From contig OZ257133.1 of NCBI GenBank assembly GCA_965279135.1, forward strand, positions 992,001-1,056,000: 64,000 bases of DNA, given 5' to 3'. The notes below the pieces were generated by a model, which was not told where the DNA came from, made no database searches, and saw only the letters and a program-made list of their open reading frames with translations. The position numbers were made by a program, and so were the translations under genes. The DNA is from Croceimicrobium sp965279135 (GTDB taxonomy: Bacteria > Bacteroidota > Bacteroidia > Flavobacteriales > Schleiferiaceae). The stretch's first letter is position 1; every line of letters begins with the position of its first letter. Shown here piece after piece: positions 51,590-59,212 of the stretch.

Positions 51590-52576
51590 TTACGCAATGA
51601 GGTTGAGGTTTAGTTCGATCTTTTCGAGAATGTCATGAGCCACTTTCAAGGCCCGATAACCATCCTCTAGGCTAACGTCTACTTCTTGCTTTTTATTGAT
51701 TGCGACTGCAAAAGAATGTAATTCTTCTTGAATAGCGTTGCTAGGTTGGCAATCTGGTTTTTCGAAATAGATTTGCTTGCGTTTGCCTTCCCCTAATTCC
51801 ATAACCATCGCGTATGGATCGTTTTCATCTACTTCATCCTTAATCTTTACTACCTCTGATTGTTTTTCGAGAAAGTCAATTGTGATATAGGCGTCTTTCT
51901 GGAACAGTCTAGTCTTACGCATATTCTTAAGAGATATACGGCTTGCAGTAAGATTAGCGACACAACCATTGTCAAATTCTAATCTGGCGTTTGCTATATC
52001 CGGACTATCGCTTAATACCGCCACTCCGCTAGCTGATATCTTCCGAACTTCCGACTTAACGGTATTTAACACAATATCCAGATCATGAATCATTAAATCC
52101 AAAACTACTGGTACATCTGTTCCGCGTGGATTAAACTCAGCTAACCGATGGGTTTCAATAAACATTGGGTTAACAATTTGATCCTTAACGGCTCTAAAGG
52201 CGGGGTTGAATCTTTCTACATGGCCAACCTGCGCTTTAATCCCGGCTTCCTCACTTAGTTTTATTAACTCTTTGGCTTGTTCGGGAGTTTCTGTGATAGG
52301 CTTCTCAATGAAAAAATGCTTCACCTTTTTAGCCGCTTGAACGCCTAGATCGAAATGATTGAGAGTAGGGGTCACAATGTCCACCACATCCACTGCATCC
52401 ATTAATTCATCAATACTGGAATACGCTTTAATTCCAAATTCTTCACTAACTGATTGAGCCCTTTGAGCATCAGGTTCATAAAATCCTCTTAGGTCATAAA
52501 CTTCAGCTAAGTTCTTAATGCATTTGAGATGGATTCTCCCAAGGTGTCCTGCACCTAATACGCCGATTTTTAACAT
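51590..52576 (-). CDS. Gfo/Idh/MocA-family oxidoreductase
   Basis: 328 residues. N-terminal Rossmann GVLGAGHLGRIHLKCI and VVDIVTPTLNHFD, the catalytic EKP motif in FIEKPITETPEQA, and VLDLMIHDLDIVL with the conserved Asp/His of the active site. The family oxidises sugars or nucleotide sugars with NAD(P). First gene of an operon with a lipoprotein and a glycosylphosphotransferase, which suggests a nucleotide-sugar or cofactor-linked substrate. Confidence 0.9.
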   Translation of the reverse strand: MLKIGVLGAGHLGRIHLKCIKNLAEVYDLRGFYEPDAQRAQSVSEEFGIKAYSSIDELMDAVDVVDIVTPTLNHFDLGVQAAKKVKHFFIEKPITETPEQAKELIKLSEEAGIKAQVGHVERFNPAFRAVKDQIVNPMFIETHRLAEFNPRGTDVPVVLDLMIHDLDIVLNTVKSEVRKISASGVAVLSDSPDIANARLEFDNGCVANLTASRISLKNMRKTRLFQKDAYITIDFLEKQSEVVKIKDEVDENDPYAMVMELGEGKRKQIYFEKPDCQPSNAIQEELHSFAVAINKKQEVDVSLEDGYRALKVAHDILEKIELNLNLIA

Positions 52577-52592
52577 GATCAGATTTATCCGT

Positions 52593-52600
52593 CAAAGGTA
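52593..52600 (-). promoter_or_regulatory. -7 promoter box for the Gfo/Idh operon
   Basis: TACCTTTG on the minus strand, exact TAnnTTTG, 16 bases before the ATG at 52576. The next plus-strand gene (pcm) starts 109 bases away, so this gap holds two divergent promoters. Confidence 0.55.
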
Positions 52601-52708
52601 AGTCAATGGCAAGGGCTTCGCCCAGATTCTAAATAACATTGTTCACAAATTGGTTTTTATTTTTTCTCAAAATCCTTTTTTCGCAGGGCTTTTTAAGAAT
52701 TTTGTTTT

Positions 52709-53350
52709 GTGGTTGATTTAGCGAGACATCGTGGTCGAAGGAATAGTCTGGTCAAGCTTCTAATTCAGAAAGGAATTAGGGATAAGGCAGTTTTAAAAGC
52801 TGTAGGAAGCGTTCCTCGCCATCTTTTTCTCGATAGTAGCTTCGAAGACTTTGCCTATCAAGACAAGCCTTTTCCCATTGCAGCTGGTCAAACTATCTCC
52901 CAACCTTATACCGTTGCCTTTCAAACTGAAAAGCTCGAAGTAAAACCGGGCCAAAAGGTTTTGGAAGTAGGCACCGGAAGTGGTTATCAGGCAGCGGTGT
53001 TATGCGAGATGGGTATCAAGGTTTTTAGTATTGAACGCCAAAAGGAGCTTTTCGATCACACTAAGCCATTGCTTCAAAAGTTGGATTACAATCTATACAT
53101 GAAGTTTGGAGATGGTTATGCGGGTTTACCGAAGCATGCCCCCTTTGATGGAATTGTAGTTACAGCAGGTGCACCTGAAATACCAAAAGCGCTTTTGGAG
53201 CAACTGAAGGTAGGAGGACGTTTAGTGATTCCGGTGGGTACAAATGTCCAGAAAATGAAGGTTGTATGGCGAAAGAGTGATTCAGATTTCGTGATTGAAA
53301 ATCATGGAGATTTTCGATTTGTGCCTATGTTGCACGATAAGAATATTTAG
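52709..53350 (+). CDS. pcm: protein-L-isoaspartate O-methyltransferase
   Basis: 213 residues. SAM-binding motif LEVGTGSGYQAAVL and family stretches VPRHLFLDSSFEDFAYQDKPFPIAAGQTISQPYTVAFQTEKL, FDGIVVTAGAPEIPKALLEQLKVGGRLVIPVG. The enzyme methylates isoaspartyl residues in damaged proteins. The start is a GTG at 52709, matching the usual N-terminus (DLARHRGRR...L). Its stop overlaps the convergent secreted-protein gene by 4 bp. Confidence 0.95.
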   Translation: MVDLARHRGRRNSLVKLLIQKGIRDKAVLKAVGSVPRHLFLDSSFEDFAYQDKPFPIAAGQTISQPYTVAFQTEKLEVKPGQKVLEVGTGSGYQAAVLCEMGIKVFSIERQKELFDHTKPLLQKLDYNLYMKFGDGYAGLPKHAPFDGIVVTAGAPEIPKALLEQLKVGGRLVIPVGTNVQKMKVVWRKSDSDFVIENHGDFRFVPMLHDKNI

Positions 53351-53850
53351 TACTCGTCGCTGATATCTGTTCCCAGGAACATCAATCCTTTACCATTAAA
53401 GTATAATTGATAATCTACTTGTACTATGGTCTCTAATCCATCTTCCTCCAGAAAGAATCTAAAGTAACAGCTATACCATTTCTTCCATTTGGGATGGGGG
53501 TCATAACCGCTTTCTAAATACTCCATTTTGGCGCCGGCAAGAACAGCATTACGATATGAATTAATAAGGTTTCCTAGTTTGTTTGAAAACTCTTTCTGTT
53601 CATCATAATAGCTTTGTTCTTTTTTGTGAATCCACATGTTCTTCTCAGTTTGACTGATTTCCTGTTCATTGATTAATTGTTTCCAGGTTTTCAGTCTTAT
53701 GTACTCGATTCGAGTCTCGGCACCAGTATCACTAAGCCAGCTGTAAACATCTTTTGAAAAATCTTGAAAATCACGCTCTTCCTGAGCCTTCAAGCCCAGG
53801 AAGTTTAGCATCAGGACGAGGATATATACGTAGGGCTTAATGCTCAACAA
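53347..53850 (-). CDS. hypothetical secreted protein
   Basis: 167 residues with a TTG start (MLSIKPYVYILVLMLNFLGLKAQ is a signal peptide). The mature part is rich in charged and aromatic residues (DFQDFSKDVYSWLSDTGAETRIEYIRLKTWK); the C-terminal half is beta-rich with conserved-looking GYDPHPKWKKWYSCYFRFF. No family recognised. Convergent with pcm. Confidence 0.65.
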   Translation of the reverse strand: MLSIKPYVYILVLMLNFLGLKAQEERDFQDFSKDVYSWLSDTGAETRIEYIRLKTWKQLINEQEISQTEKNMWIHKKEQSYYDEQKEFSNKLGNLINSYRNAVLAGAKMEYLESGYDPHPKWKKWYSCYFRFFLEEDGLETIVQVDYQLYFNGKGLMFLGTDISDEY

Positions 53851-53871
53851 TTTTTAGTCTTTTAAGAAGGT

Positions 53872-53879
53872 CAAATGTA
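53872..53879 (-). promoter_or_regulatory. -7 promoter box for the secreted protein at 53850
   Basis: TACATTTG on the minus strand, exact TAnnTTTG, 21 bases before the TTG start. Confidence 0.5.
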
Positions 53880-53896
53880 GCAAGCCTGCGTCAATC

Positions 53897-54250
53897 TTAG
53901 AATCCAGGATTCTTAAGCCATAGCTTGAATTGATATTCCTTTTTAGCTTCATCGCTGGGCAAGTAGATTTTTACCTCTTCAAGTTCCTTTTTTAATTGGA
54001 TCGCCGTAAAACTGTCTAAGCAGTCTAAGTCTAAGACCTGGATTTGGTGATTGTCCAGCACCTTGAACTTAATGACAACCGACTCTTCCATCATTTTCCC
54101 CACAAGGGCGGAGGGTAGATTAAATTGAGCATTGAGTTGTTTCAAGACCATTTTTTGATCATTGATTTCGTTTCCTTTTGTCTCGCCCTCAGCAAAGGCG
54201 CTGCCCATTGAAAGACAAAGGGCAAGGAGTAAGAAAGTGAGCTTTTTCAT
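53897..54250 (-). CDS. hypothetical secreted protein
   Basis: 117 residues with a signal peptide (MKKLTFLLLALCLSMGSAFA). The mature region (NEINDQKMVLKQLNAQFNLPSALVGKMMEESVVIKFKVLDNHQIQVLDLDCLDS) ends in LPSDEAKKEYQFKLWLKNPG; a TonB-C-like beta/alpha shape is possible but not certain. Followed after 46 bp by the gene at 53850 on the same strand, which has its own promoter box. Confidence 0.65.
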   Translation of the reverse strand: MKKLTFLLLALCLSMGSAFAEGETKGNEINDQKMVLKQLNAQFNLPSALVGKMMEESVVIKFKVLDNHQIQVLDLDCLDSFTAIQLKKELEEVKIYLPSDEAKKEYQFKLWLKNPGF

Positions 54251-54413
54251 TTTTTATGTTTTAGTTTTCACTTGATTAGTATTCTTCCTAAAAGAATAAT
54301 TACAGCCAAGGGTGTTTTTTTTTTTTGCCTCTGAAGTCAACATCACTGGAGAATTAAGATTAATGCGATTAAAATCAATCCGCATTATATCTTCATAGGA
54401 ACCATTATCTGAA

Positions 54414-54444
54414 TTTGTTTCCCTTTCTACTTGGCTTATTTTTG
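54414..54444 (+). promoter_or_regulatory. full -33/-7 promoter before queE
   Basis: TTTG at 54414-54417, 19 bases of spacer, then TATTTTTG at 54437-54444: the best full match to the Bacteroidota TTTG-N19-TAnnTTTG promoter here. The expected transcription start (~54451) is at or after the first ATG (54449), which favours the ATG at 54500 or a leaderless mRNA. Confidence 0.65.
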
Positions 54445-54448
54445 CGGC

Positions 54449-55078
54449 ATGGACGCAGCAGTAAAGGAAAAGCTTGACGAAGGAAGCATTTTGCCGCTAA
54501 TGGAGGAATTCTATACCATTCAGGGAGAGGGCTTTCATACCGGAAAAGCCGCTTACTTTATTCGAATTGGCGGATGTGATGTAGGTTGCCACTGGTGCGA
54601 CGTTAAAGAGAGTTGGAATGCCAATTTGCATCCTGCTACTCCTATTAATAAGGTGGTTGAGAACGCGGCTGAATATTCAGATACAGTGGTTATTACCGGC
54701 GGTGAGCCGCTAACCTGGAATATGGGCCCTATAACCAAAGCTCTCAAGGAGAAAGGTTTACAAGTTCATATCGAAACTTCCGGTGCCTATCCTTTAAGTG
54801 GAGAATGGCACTGGATTTGTTTATCCCCTAAAAAAACCAAAGCTCCGGTTCCAGAGATTTATTCTGAAGCGGATGAATTGAAGGTGATTGTTTACAATCA
54901 TCATGACTTAAAATGGGCTGAGGAGCATGCGGCGAAGGTTAATCAGGACTGTAAGTTATACCTGCAGCCTGAGTGGAGTAGGAGAGATAAGATGATGCCG
55001 GTTATTACGGATTATGTGATGGCCAATTCACGTTGGCAAATCTCCTTGCAAACGCACAAATACATTGGTCTTCCTTAA
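54449..55078 (+). CDS. queE: 7-carboxy-7-deazaguanine synthase
   Basis: 209 residues from the ATG at 54449 (192 if the ATG at 54500 is used). Radical SAM enzyme with the QueE cluster motif C43-x3-C47-x2-C50 (GGCDVGCHWCD), preceded by MEEFYTIQGEGFHTGKAAYFIRIG. ITGGEPLTW binds SAM. It makes the 7-deazaguanine core of queuosine from 6-carboxytetrahydropterin. No queC, queD or queF lies nearby. Overlaps the convergent tag gene by 4 bp. Confidence 0.94.
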   Translation: MDAAVKEKLDEGSILPLMEEFYTIQGEGFHTGKAAYFIRIGGCDVGCHWCDVKESWNANLHPATPINKVVENAAEYSDTVVITGGEPLTWNMGPITKALKEKGLQVHIETSGAYPLSGEWHWICLSPKKTKAPVPEIYSEADELKVIVYNHHDLKWAEEHAAKVNQDCKLYLQPEWSRRDKMMPVITDYVMANSRWQISLQTHKYIGLP

Positions 55079-55629
55079 TTCTGGTAAACCGACTTTATTT
55101 CAGTCTTGGCTTTTTTATAAAATCGACATTCCGGGTCATGCGCTCCATCTTTAAAGCCAGCACTCATCAGAAATTCATTAACGATTTCCGGACCGGTAAA
55201 CTTGAAGTGACTCTTAAAGATCTTAACCCATTCTTTGAGTTCAAGCTTACCTTGCTTCAGTAGCCAATTCTTAAAGCTCCCATGCTCTTTCTGTAGTGAT
55301 AAAACAGCTTGAGCATTGTGGATGGCGGCCTTTACTTTAAGCTTATTGCGGATAATCCCTGCGTCTCCAAGGAGTCGCGCTTCATCCTCTTCGTTATAAT
55401 TGGCAATCTTTACAATACTAAACTGATCATAGGCCTTTCGGAAGTTTTCTTGCTTTTTAAGAATCGTAATCCAGTTTAGGCCAGCCTGATTTATTTCCAG
55501 AAGCAAGCGACCAAAAAGCTCGTCATCACTTTCTATTGGAAATCCGTATTGATTGTCGTGATACTTTTTGTGCAGATCATCTTTAGGAAGATCGCTTACA
55601 AAAGCACAATATGAATTTGGATTAACCAT
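55075..55629 (-). CDS. tag: DNA-3-methyladenine glycosylase I
   Basis: 184 residues. HKKYHDNQYGFPIESDDELFGRLLLEINQAGLNWITILKKQENFRKAY is the Tag signature, with the catalytic Glu in LEINQAGL; Cys8 and His/Cys at the C-terminus (GAHDPECRF) form the zinc site. It removes 3-methyladenine from DNA. Another alkylation-damage enzyme, 40 kb from the Ada/AlkB operon. Overlaps rho by 8 bp, so it may be co-transcribed with rho. Confidence 0.95.
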   Translation of the reverse strand: MVNPNSYCAFVSDLPKDDLHKKYHDNQYGFPIESDDELFGRLLLEINQAGLNWITILKKQENFRKAYDQFSIVKIANYNEEDEARLLGDAGIIRNKLKVKAAIHNAQAVLSLQKEHGSFKNWLLKQGKLELKEWVKIFKSHFKFTGPEIVNEFLMSAGFKDGAHDPECRFYKKAKTEIKSVYQN

Positions 55630-57334
55630 TCATGCTAGCCAAGAATTCGGCGTTATCCTGAGTTTTACTCATTCGGTCATAAAGGAATTCCATGGCCTCC
55701 ACAGAAGTCATATCTGCAAGGTGGCGGCGCATGATATACATTCTTTGTAAGACATCCTTACCAAGTAAAAGATCCTCTTTCCTGGTGCCTGAACTCATAA
55801 GATCAATAGCAGGCCAAATTCTACGGTTGGCAATGCGACGATCCAGTTGCATCTCCATATTACCAGTACCCTTGAATTCTTCAAAGATCACTTCATCCAT
55901 TTTGGAACCGGTGTCAATCAAAGCGGTAGCCAAGATGGTTAATGATCCGCCGTTTTCAATTTTACGGGCAGCTCCAAAGAATCTTTTTGGTTTGTGTAAA
56001 GCGTTAGCATCCACACCACCTGAAAGTACCTTTCCTGAAGCTGGCGATACGGTATTATAGGCACGTGCCAAACGTGTAATGGAATCAAGAAGTATAACTA
56101 CATCATGCCCACATTCGGTCATGCGTTTAGCTTTCTCCAGGACGATATTAGCCACTTTAACATGGCGATCTGCTGGCTCATCAAAGGTTGAAGCTACTAC
56201 TTCCGCATTTACACTGCGTGCCATATCGGTAACTTCCTCAGGACGTTCATCAATCAGTAGGATGATTAGATAGCATTCAGGGTGATTTGCCGCTATAGCA
56301 TTGGCAACTTCTTTTAGCAGAGTGGTTTTACCAGTTTTGGGCTGAGCTACCAATAATCCCCTCTGACCTTTTCCAATAGGAGAGAAGAGGTCGATTATCC
56401 GAGTTGAAAGGGTGCCCCTTCGATTGGTGATATTAAACTTTTCCTGAGGGAAGAGCGGAGTGAGGTGCTCAAAAGCTACGCGGTCTCGAATCCAATCCGG
56501 CTCACGACCATTAATGCTCTCCACTTTTACCAGAGGGAAATACTTTTCACCCTCTTTAGGCGGACGAATCTGTCCTTTTACGGTATCTCCAGTCCGCAGT
56601 CCAAAGAGCTTTATCTGATTCTGGCTTACATAGATGTCATCAGGAGAATTCAAATAGTTAAAGTCGCTAGAACGTAAGAAACCGTATCCGTCCGGCATCA
56701 TTTCCAATACTCCTTCACTAATTACAATACCCCCAAAATCATACTCCTGACGGCGGTGGCGGTTTTGATGCCCTGGGTTTTGTTGATTCCCTTTAGGAAC
56801 CTGAGATTGTTCGTTTCGTGGTTTATTGCGTTGTTGATTATCGCGATTTTGATTTCTGGCAGAATTGTCGTTTTGCTCCCGATTCTTGTTGCGATTATCA
56901 TCATTATTTTGTTGACCGGATTCCTCATTTTGAGGACGAGTGCTTCGATTGCGGTCTCTTCTTCGAGTATTGTCAGCTAAATTTTCATTTTCAGCCTTGG
57001 CTTCAGTAGCTTCTTGATTACGGTTCTGGCTGCGGTTTTCTCTTTGCTCTCTTTTTTGCGGTCTGTTGTTTTCAGATTTTGCTTCTCGATTTGCGGTTCT
57101 GCTCTGGTCAGTTTGCTGTGCTCCATCATCGCTATCCGCTTTAGGAGTCTCATCTGCAGGAACTAATTCTAACTGCGGATCTTTTATCGCCTTAGGATCA
57201 ATGGCTTGCTTATCAAGGACTGCATAGATTAAATCCATTTTCTTCATGGATTTAAACTTGGAAATTTTGGAAGCTTCTGCGATTTGACGCAATTCAGGCA
57301 ATTTCATTGCCTTTAATTGATTGATGTCGTACAT
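55622..57334 (-). CDS. rho: transcription termination factor Rho
   Basis: 570 residues. Rho N-terminal helices at 1-45 (MKLPELRQIAEASKISKFKSMKKMDLIYAVL), a cold-shock-like RNA-binding domain (~210-280, GFLRSSDFNYLNSPDDIYVSQNQIKLFGLRTGD) and the ring ATPase with P-loop AQPKTGKTTLL and LLIDERPEEVTDM. Between 50 and 205 is a low-complexity insert of Asn, Gln, Arg, Glu and Asp, common in Bacteroidota Rho and probably disordered. It terminates untranslated transcripts. Confidence 0.97.
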   Translation of the reverse strand: MYDINQLKAMKLPELRQIAEASKISKFKSMKKMDLIYAVLDKQAIDPKAIKDPQLELVPADETPKADSDDGAQQTDQSRTANREAKSENNRPQKREQRENRSQNRNQEATEAKAENENLADNTRRRDRNRSTRPQNEESGQQNNDDNRNKNREQNDNSARNQNRDNQQRNKPRNEQSQVPKGNQQNPGHQNRHRRQEYDFGGIVISEGVLEMMPDGYGFLRSSDFNYLNSPDDIYVSQNQIKLFGLRTGDTVKGQIRPPKEGEKYFPLVKVESINGREPDWIRDRVAFEHLTPLFPQEKFNITNRRGTLSTRIIDLFSPIGKGQRGLLVAQPKTGKTTLLKEVANAIAANHPECYLIILLIDERPEEVTDMARSVNAEVVASTFDEPADRHVKVANIVLEKAKRMTECGHDVVILLDSITRLARAYNTVSPASGKVLSGGVDANALHKPKRFFGAARKIENGGSLTILATALIDTGSKMDEVIFEEFKGTGNMEMQLDRRIANRRIWPAIDLMSSGTRKEDLLLGKDVLQRMYIMRRHLADMTSVEAMEFLYDRMSKTQDNAEFLASMNG

Positions 57335-57512
57335 GTATTAAAACAAGAAATGAAAGAATATGATTTTCGAGAAGAGTAAAATCAAGAGGGAAAACCAATG
57401 CTTATAAGAACAAGCCTAACTGTGGTTTGACAAAGGCAATAATACAAAGAATTGAGCAAAGCGAAAGGCTTAGCCGCTTTTTTTAGCAATTTTGAAGCTC
57501 AAAACCAAAGCA

Positions 57513-57917
57513 ATGATTCAACGGATACAATCGCTCTATTTCTTAGGCGCAGCTTTAATTAGCGGAGGCTTATCATTTTTCCTTTCTTTTTTTGCCGGTG
57601 ATGAAGGGCCACGAATGCTAACTGACTTCATCGACTTTATGATAGCATTCCTTGTGATTGCCGGACTTTCGCTCTTGTCATTGTTCTCTTATAAGAAGCG
57701 CAGAAATCAGGTAGTCTTCGCAAGGTTGGCCATAATTGTCTCCTTTGCACTATTTGGATTTATGCTCTATTTCTGGTACGAGAGTTATGACGCTGATGCC
57801 AGTCGTTTAGGTACGGGCGTTTTTCTACCCTTGATCATCATTGTCTTTCTGGCTCTGGCTAATAGGGCAGTAATGCAAGATGAATTTAAAGTGCAGGCTG
57901 CAGACCGTTTTCGTTAA
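57513..57917 (+). CDS. DUF4293 family membrane protein
   Basis: 134 residues from the ATG at 57513 (MIQRIQSLYFL), the family's standard start; seven codons upstream are ignored. Four membrane helices: LGAALISGGLSFFLSFF, FIDFMIAFLVIAGLSLLSLF, LAIIVSFALFGFMLYFW and FLPLIIIVFLALANRAV. DUF4293 is a Bacteroidota-only family of unknown function that often neighbours rho, as here (divergent). Confidence 0.9.
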   Translation: MIQRIQSLYFLGAALISGGLSFFLSFFAGDEGPRMLTDFIDFMIAFLVIAGLSLLSLFSYKKRRNQVVFARLAIIVSFALFGFMLYFWYESYDADASRLGTGVFLPLIIIVFLALANRAVMQDEFKVQAADRFR

Positions 57918-58414
57918 CGAGGCCAGCGGGGCCACTCTGCAACCTGGAGGTCTTTAATATCCCCGGAATCTATTTTGAATTGTAGTATAGTTCTTACCTG
58001 GTGAAAGCCCTGTAAGCCGACAGCACCTGGATTCAAGTGCAGATGACCATTTTTATGATCCCGCATTACTTTAAGTATATGGCTGTGCCCGCAAATGAAG
58101 AGGTCGGGTTTGTTTTCTTTAATCAATCCTAAGGCTCTCTTATTATAACGTCCCGGGTATCCGGCGATGTGAGTGATTAATACCTTAAGTCCTTCAAGTT
58201 CGAACAGGGCATATAAGGGAAGGGACTTACGAAATTCTTGACCATCAATATTTCCATAAACGGCCCGACAGGGAGCAATTCGCTCAAGCTTTTCCATGAT
58301 GCATAGATCTCCAATATCACCGGCATGCCATATTTCATCGCTTCCTTCAAGCTTTTTGAGGATGGCGGTATCAATATGAGAATGGCTATCGCTTAATAGA
58401 CTGATTTGCCGCAT
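57914..58414 (-). CDS. YfcE/MJ0936-type metallophosphoesterase
   Basis: 166 residues from the ATG at 58414 (MRQISLLSDSHSHID). The metal-binding motifs of the calcineurin fold are in order: SDSHSH (D9, H11), HAGDIGD, GNID, THIAG and CGHSHI. These enzymes hydrolyse phosphodiesters; the physiological substrate is generally unknown. Eleven upstream codons would overlap the truA promoter. Overlaps the DUF4293 stop by 4 bp. Confidence 0.9.
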   Translation of the reverse strand: MRQISLLSDSHSHIDTAILKKLEGSDEIWHAGDIGDLCIMEKLERIAPCRAVYGNIDGQEFRKSLPLYALFELEGLKVLITHIAGYPGRYNKRALGLIKENKPDLFICGHSHILKVMRDHKNGHLHLNPGAVGLQGFHQVRTILQFKIDSGDIKDLQVAEWPRWPR

Positions 58415-58432
58415 TCGCGTCAGGTCGATTTT

Positions 58433-58440
58433 TAACTTTG
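58433..58440 (+). promoter_or_regulatory. -7 promoter box for truA
   Basis: TAACTTTG, exact TAnnTTTG, in the short divergent gap between the phosphoesterase and truA, 19 bases before the TTG at 58460. Confidence 0.5.
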
Positions 58441-58459
58441 CCAGCAAAGAAACAGTCTT

Positions 58460-59212
58460 TTGCGCTACTTTTTAAAACTGGCCTATAGAGGTACACCTTT
58501 TCACGGCTGGCAAATCCAACCCAATGCGATTACCGTTCAGGAAAACCTTAATGACGCTTTAGGTAGGTTAATAGGAAAGTCGATTAATGTTGTTGGTGCC
58601 GGAAGAACGGATACAGGCGTTCATGCACGTGAAATGTATGCCCACTTTGATGTTGATAATAGTCTTGAAGACCGGGAGACAATTTTGAATTCTTTAAATA
58701 AAATGTTGGCGCCGGATATTGTAATTTCAGAGTTGTTCCAGGTTAACGATAATGCACATACTCGCTTTGATGCGACAGAGCGCTCCTATGAATATCATAT
58801 TGCTCGAAAACGCAATCCCTTCATTCTTGACCAAGCAGCACCAATGTACTATCCGCTGAACATTGAGGCTATGCAAGCTGCAACAAAGGAATTGGTATTT
58901 CAGGGTGATTTCAGTTCCTTTTCCAAGTCAAATACCCAGACTAAAACCAACATTTGCGATGTTCGGGAAGCATATTGGGAAATAAAGGATGACCTTTGGA
59001 TTTTTCATATTCGTGCAGATCGCTTTTTACGAAATATGGTTAGAGCAATAGTCGGAAGTTTATTGGAGGTTGGTCGCGGTAGAATGACTCATCAGCAGTT
59101 TGTAAAAATGATCCAGGCAAAGGATCGCAGGCTAGCCGGAGAGTCAGTACCGGCACAAGGACTTTATTTAACCAGGGTGTCTTATCCAGAAACAATATTG
59201 ATAAATGGCTGA
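58460..59212 (+). CDS. truA: tRNA pseudouridine synthase A
   Basis: 250 residues, TTG start. The catalytic Asp lies in GAGRTDTGVHAREMYAHFD; other family stretches are YFLKLAYRGTPFHGWQIQP, FDATERSYEYHI and HIRADRFLRNMVRAIVGSLLEVGRG. It modifies positions 38-40 of tRNA anticodon stems. Overlaps the MsbA-like gene by 8 bp. Confidence 0.96.
   Translation: MRYFLKLAYRGTPFHGWQIQPNAITVQENLNDALGRLIGKSINVVGAGRTDTGVHAREMYAHFDVDNSLEDRETILNSLNKMLAPDIVISELFQVNDNAHTRFDATERSYEYHIARKRNPFILDQAAPMYYPLNIEAMQAATKELVFQGDFSSFSKSNTQTKTNICDVREAYWEIKDDLWIFHIRADRFLRNMVRAIVGSLLEVGRGRMTHQQFVKMIQAKDRRLAGESVPAQGLYLTRVSYPETILING

Noticed and set aside
54315..54326. Run of twelve T before queE as a phase-variation tract
   Set aside because: It is 70 bases before the promoter and after a divergent gene start, so it would not alter a reading frame.
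56722..57009. Long open frames opposite the rho insert
   Set aside because: They are shadows of low-complexity Asn/Gln/Arg codons, with no start context or family similarity.
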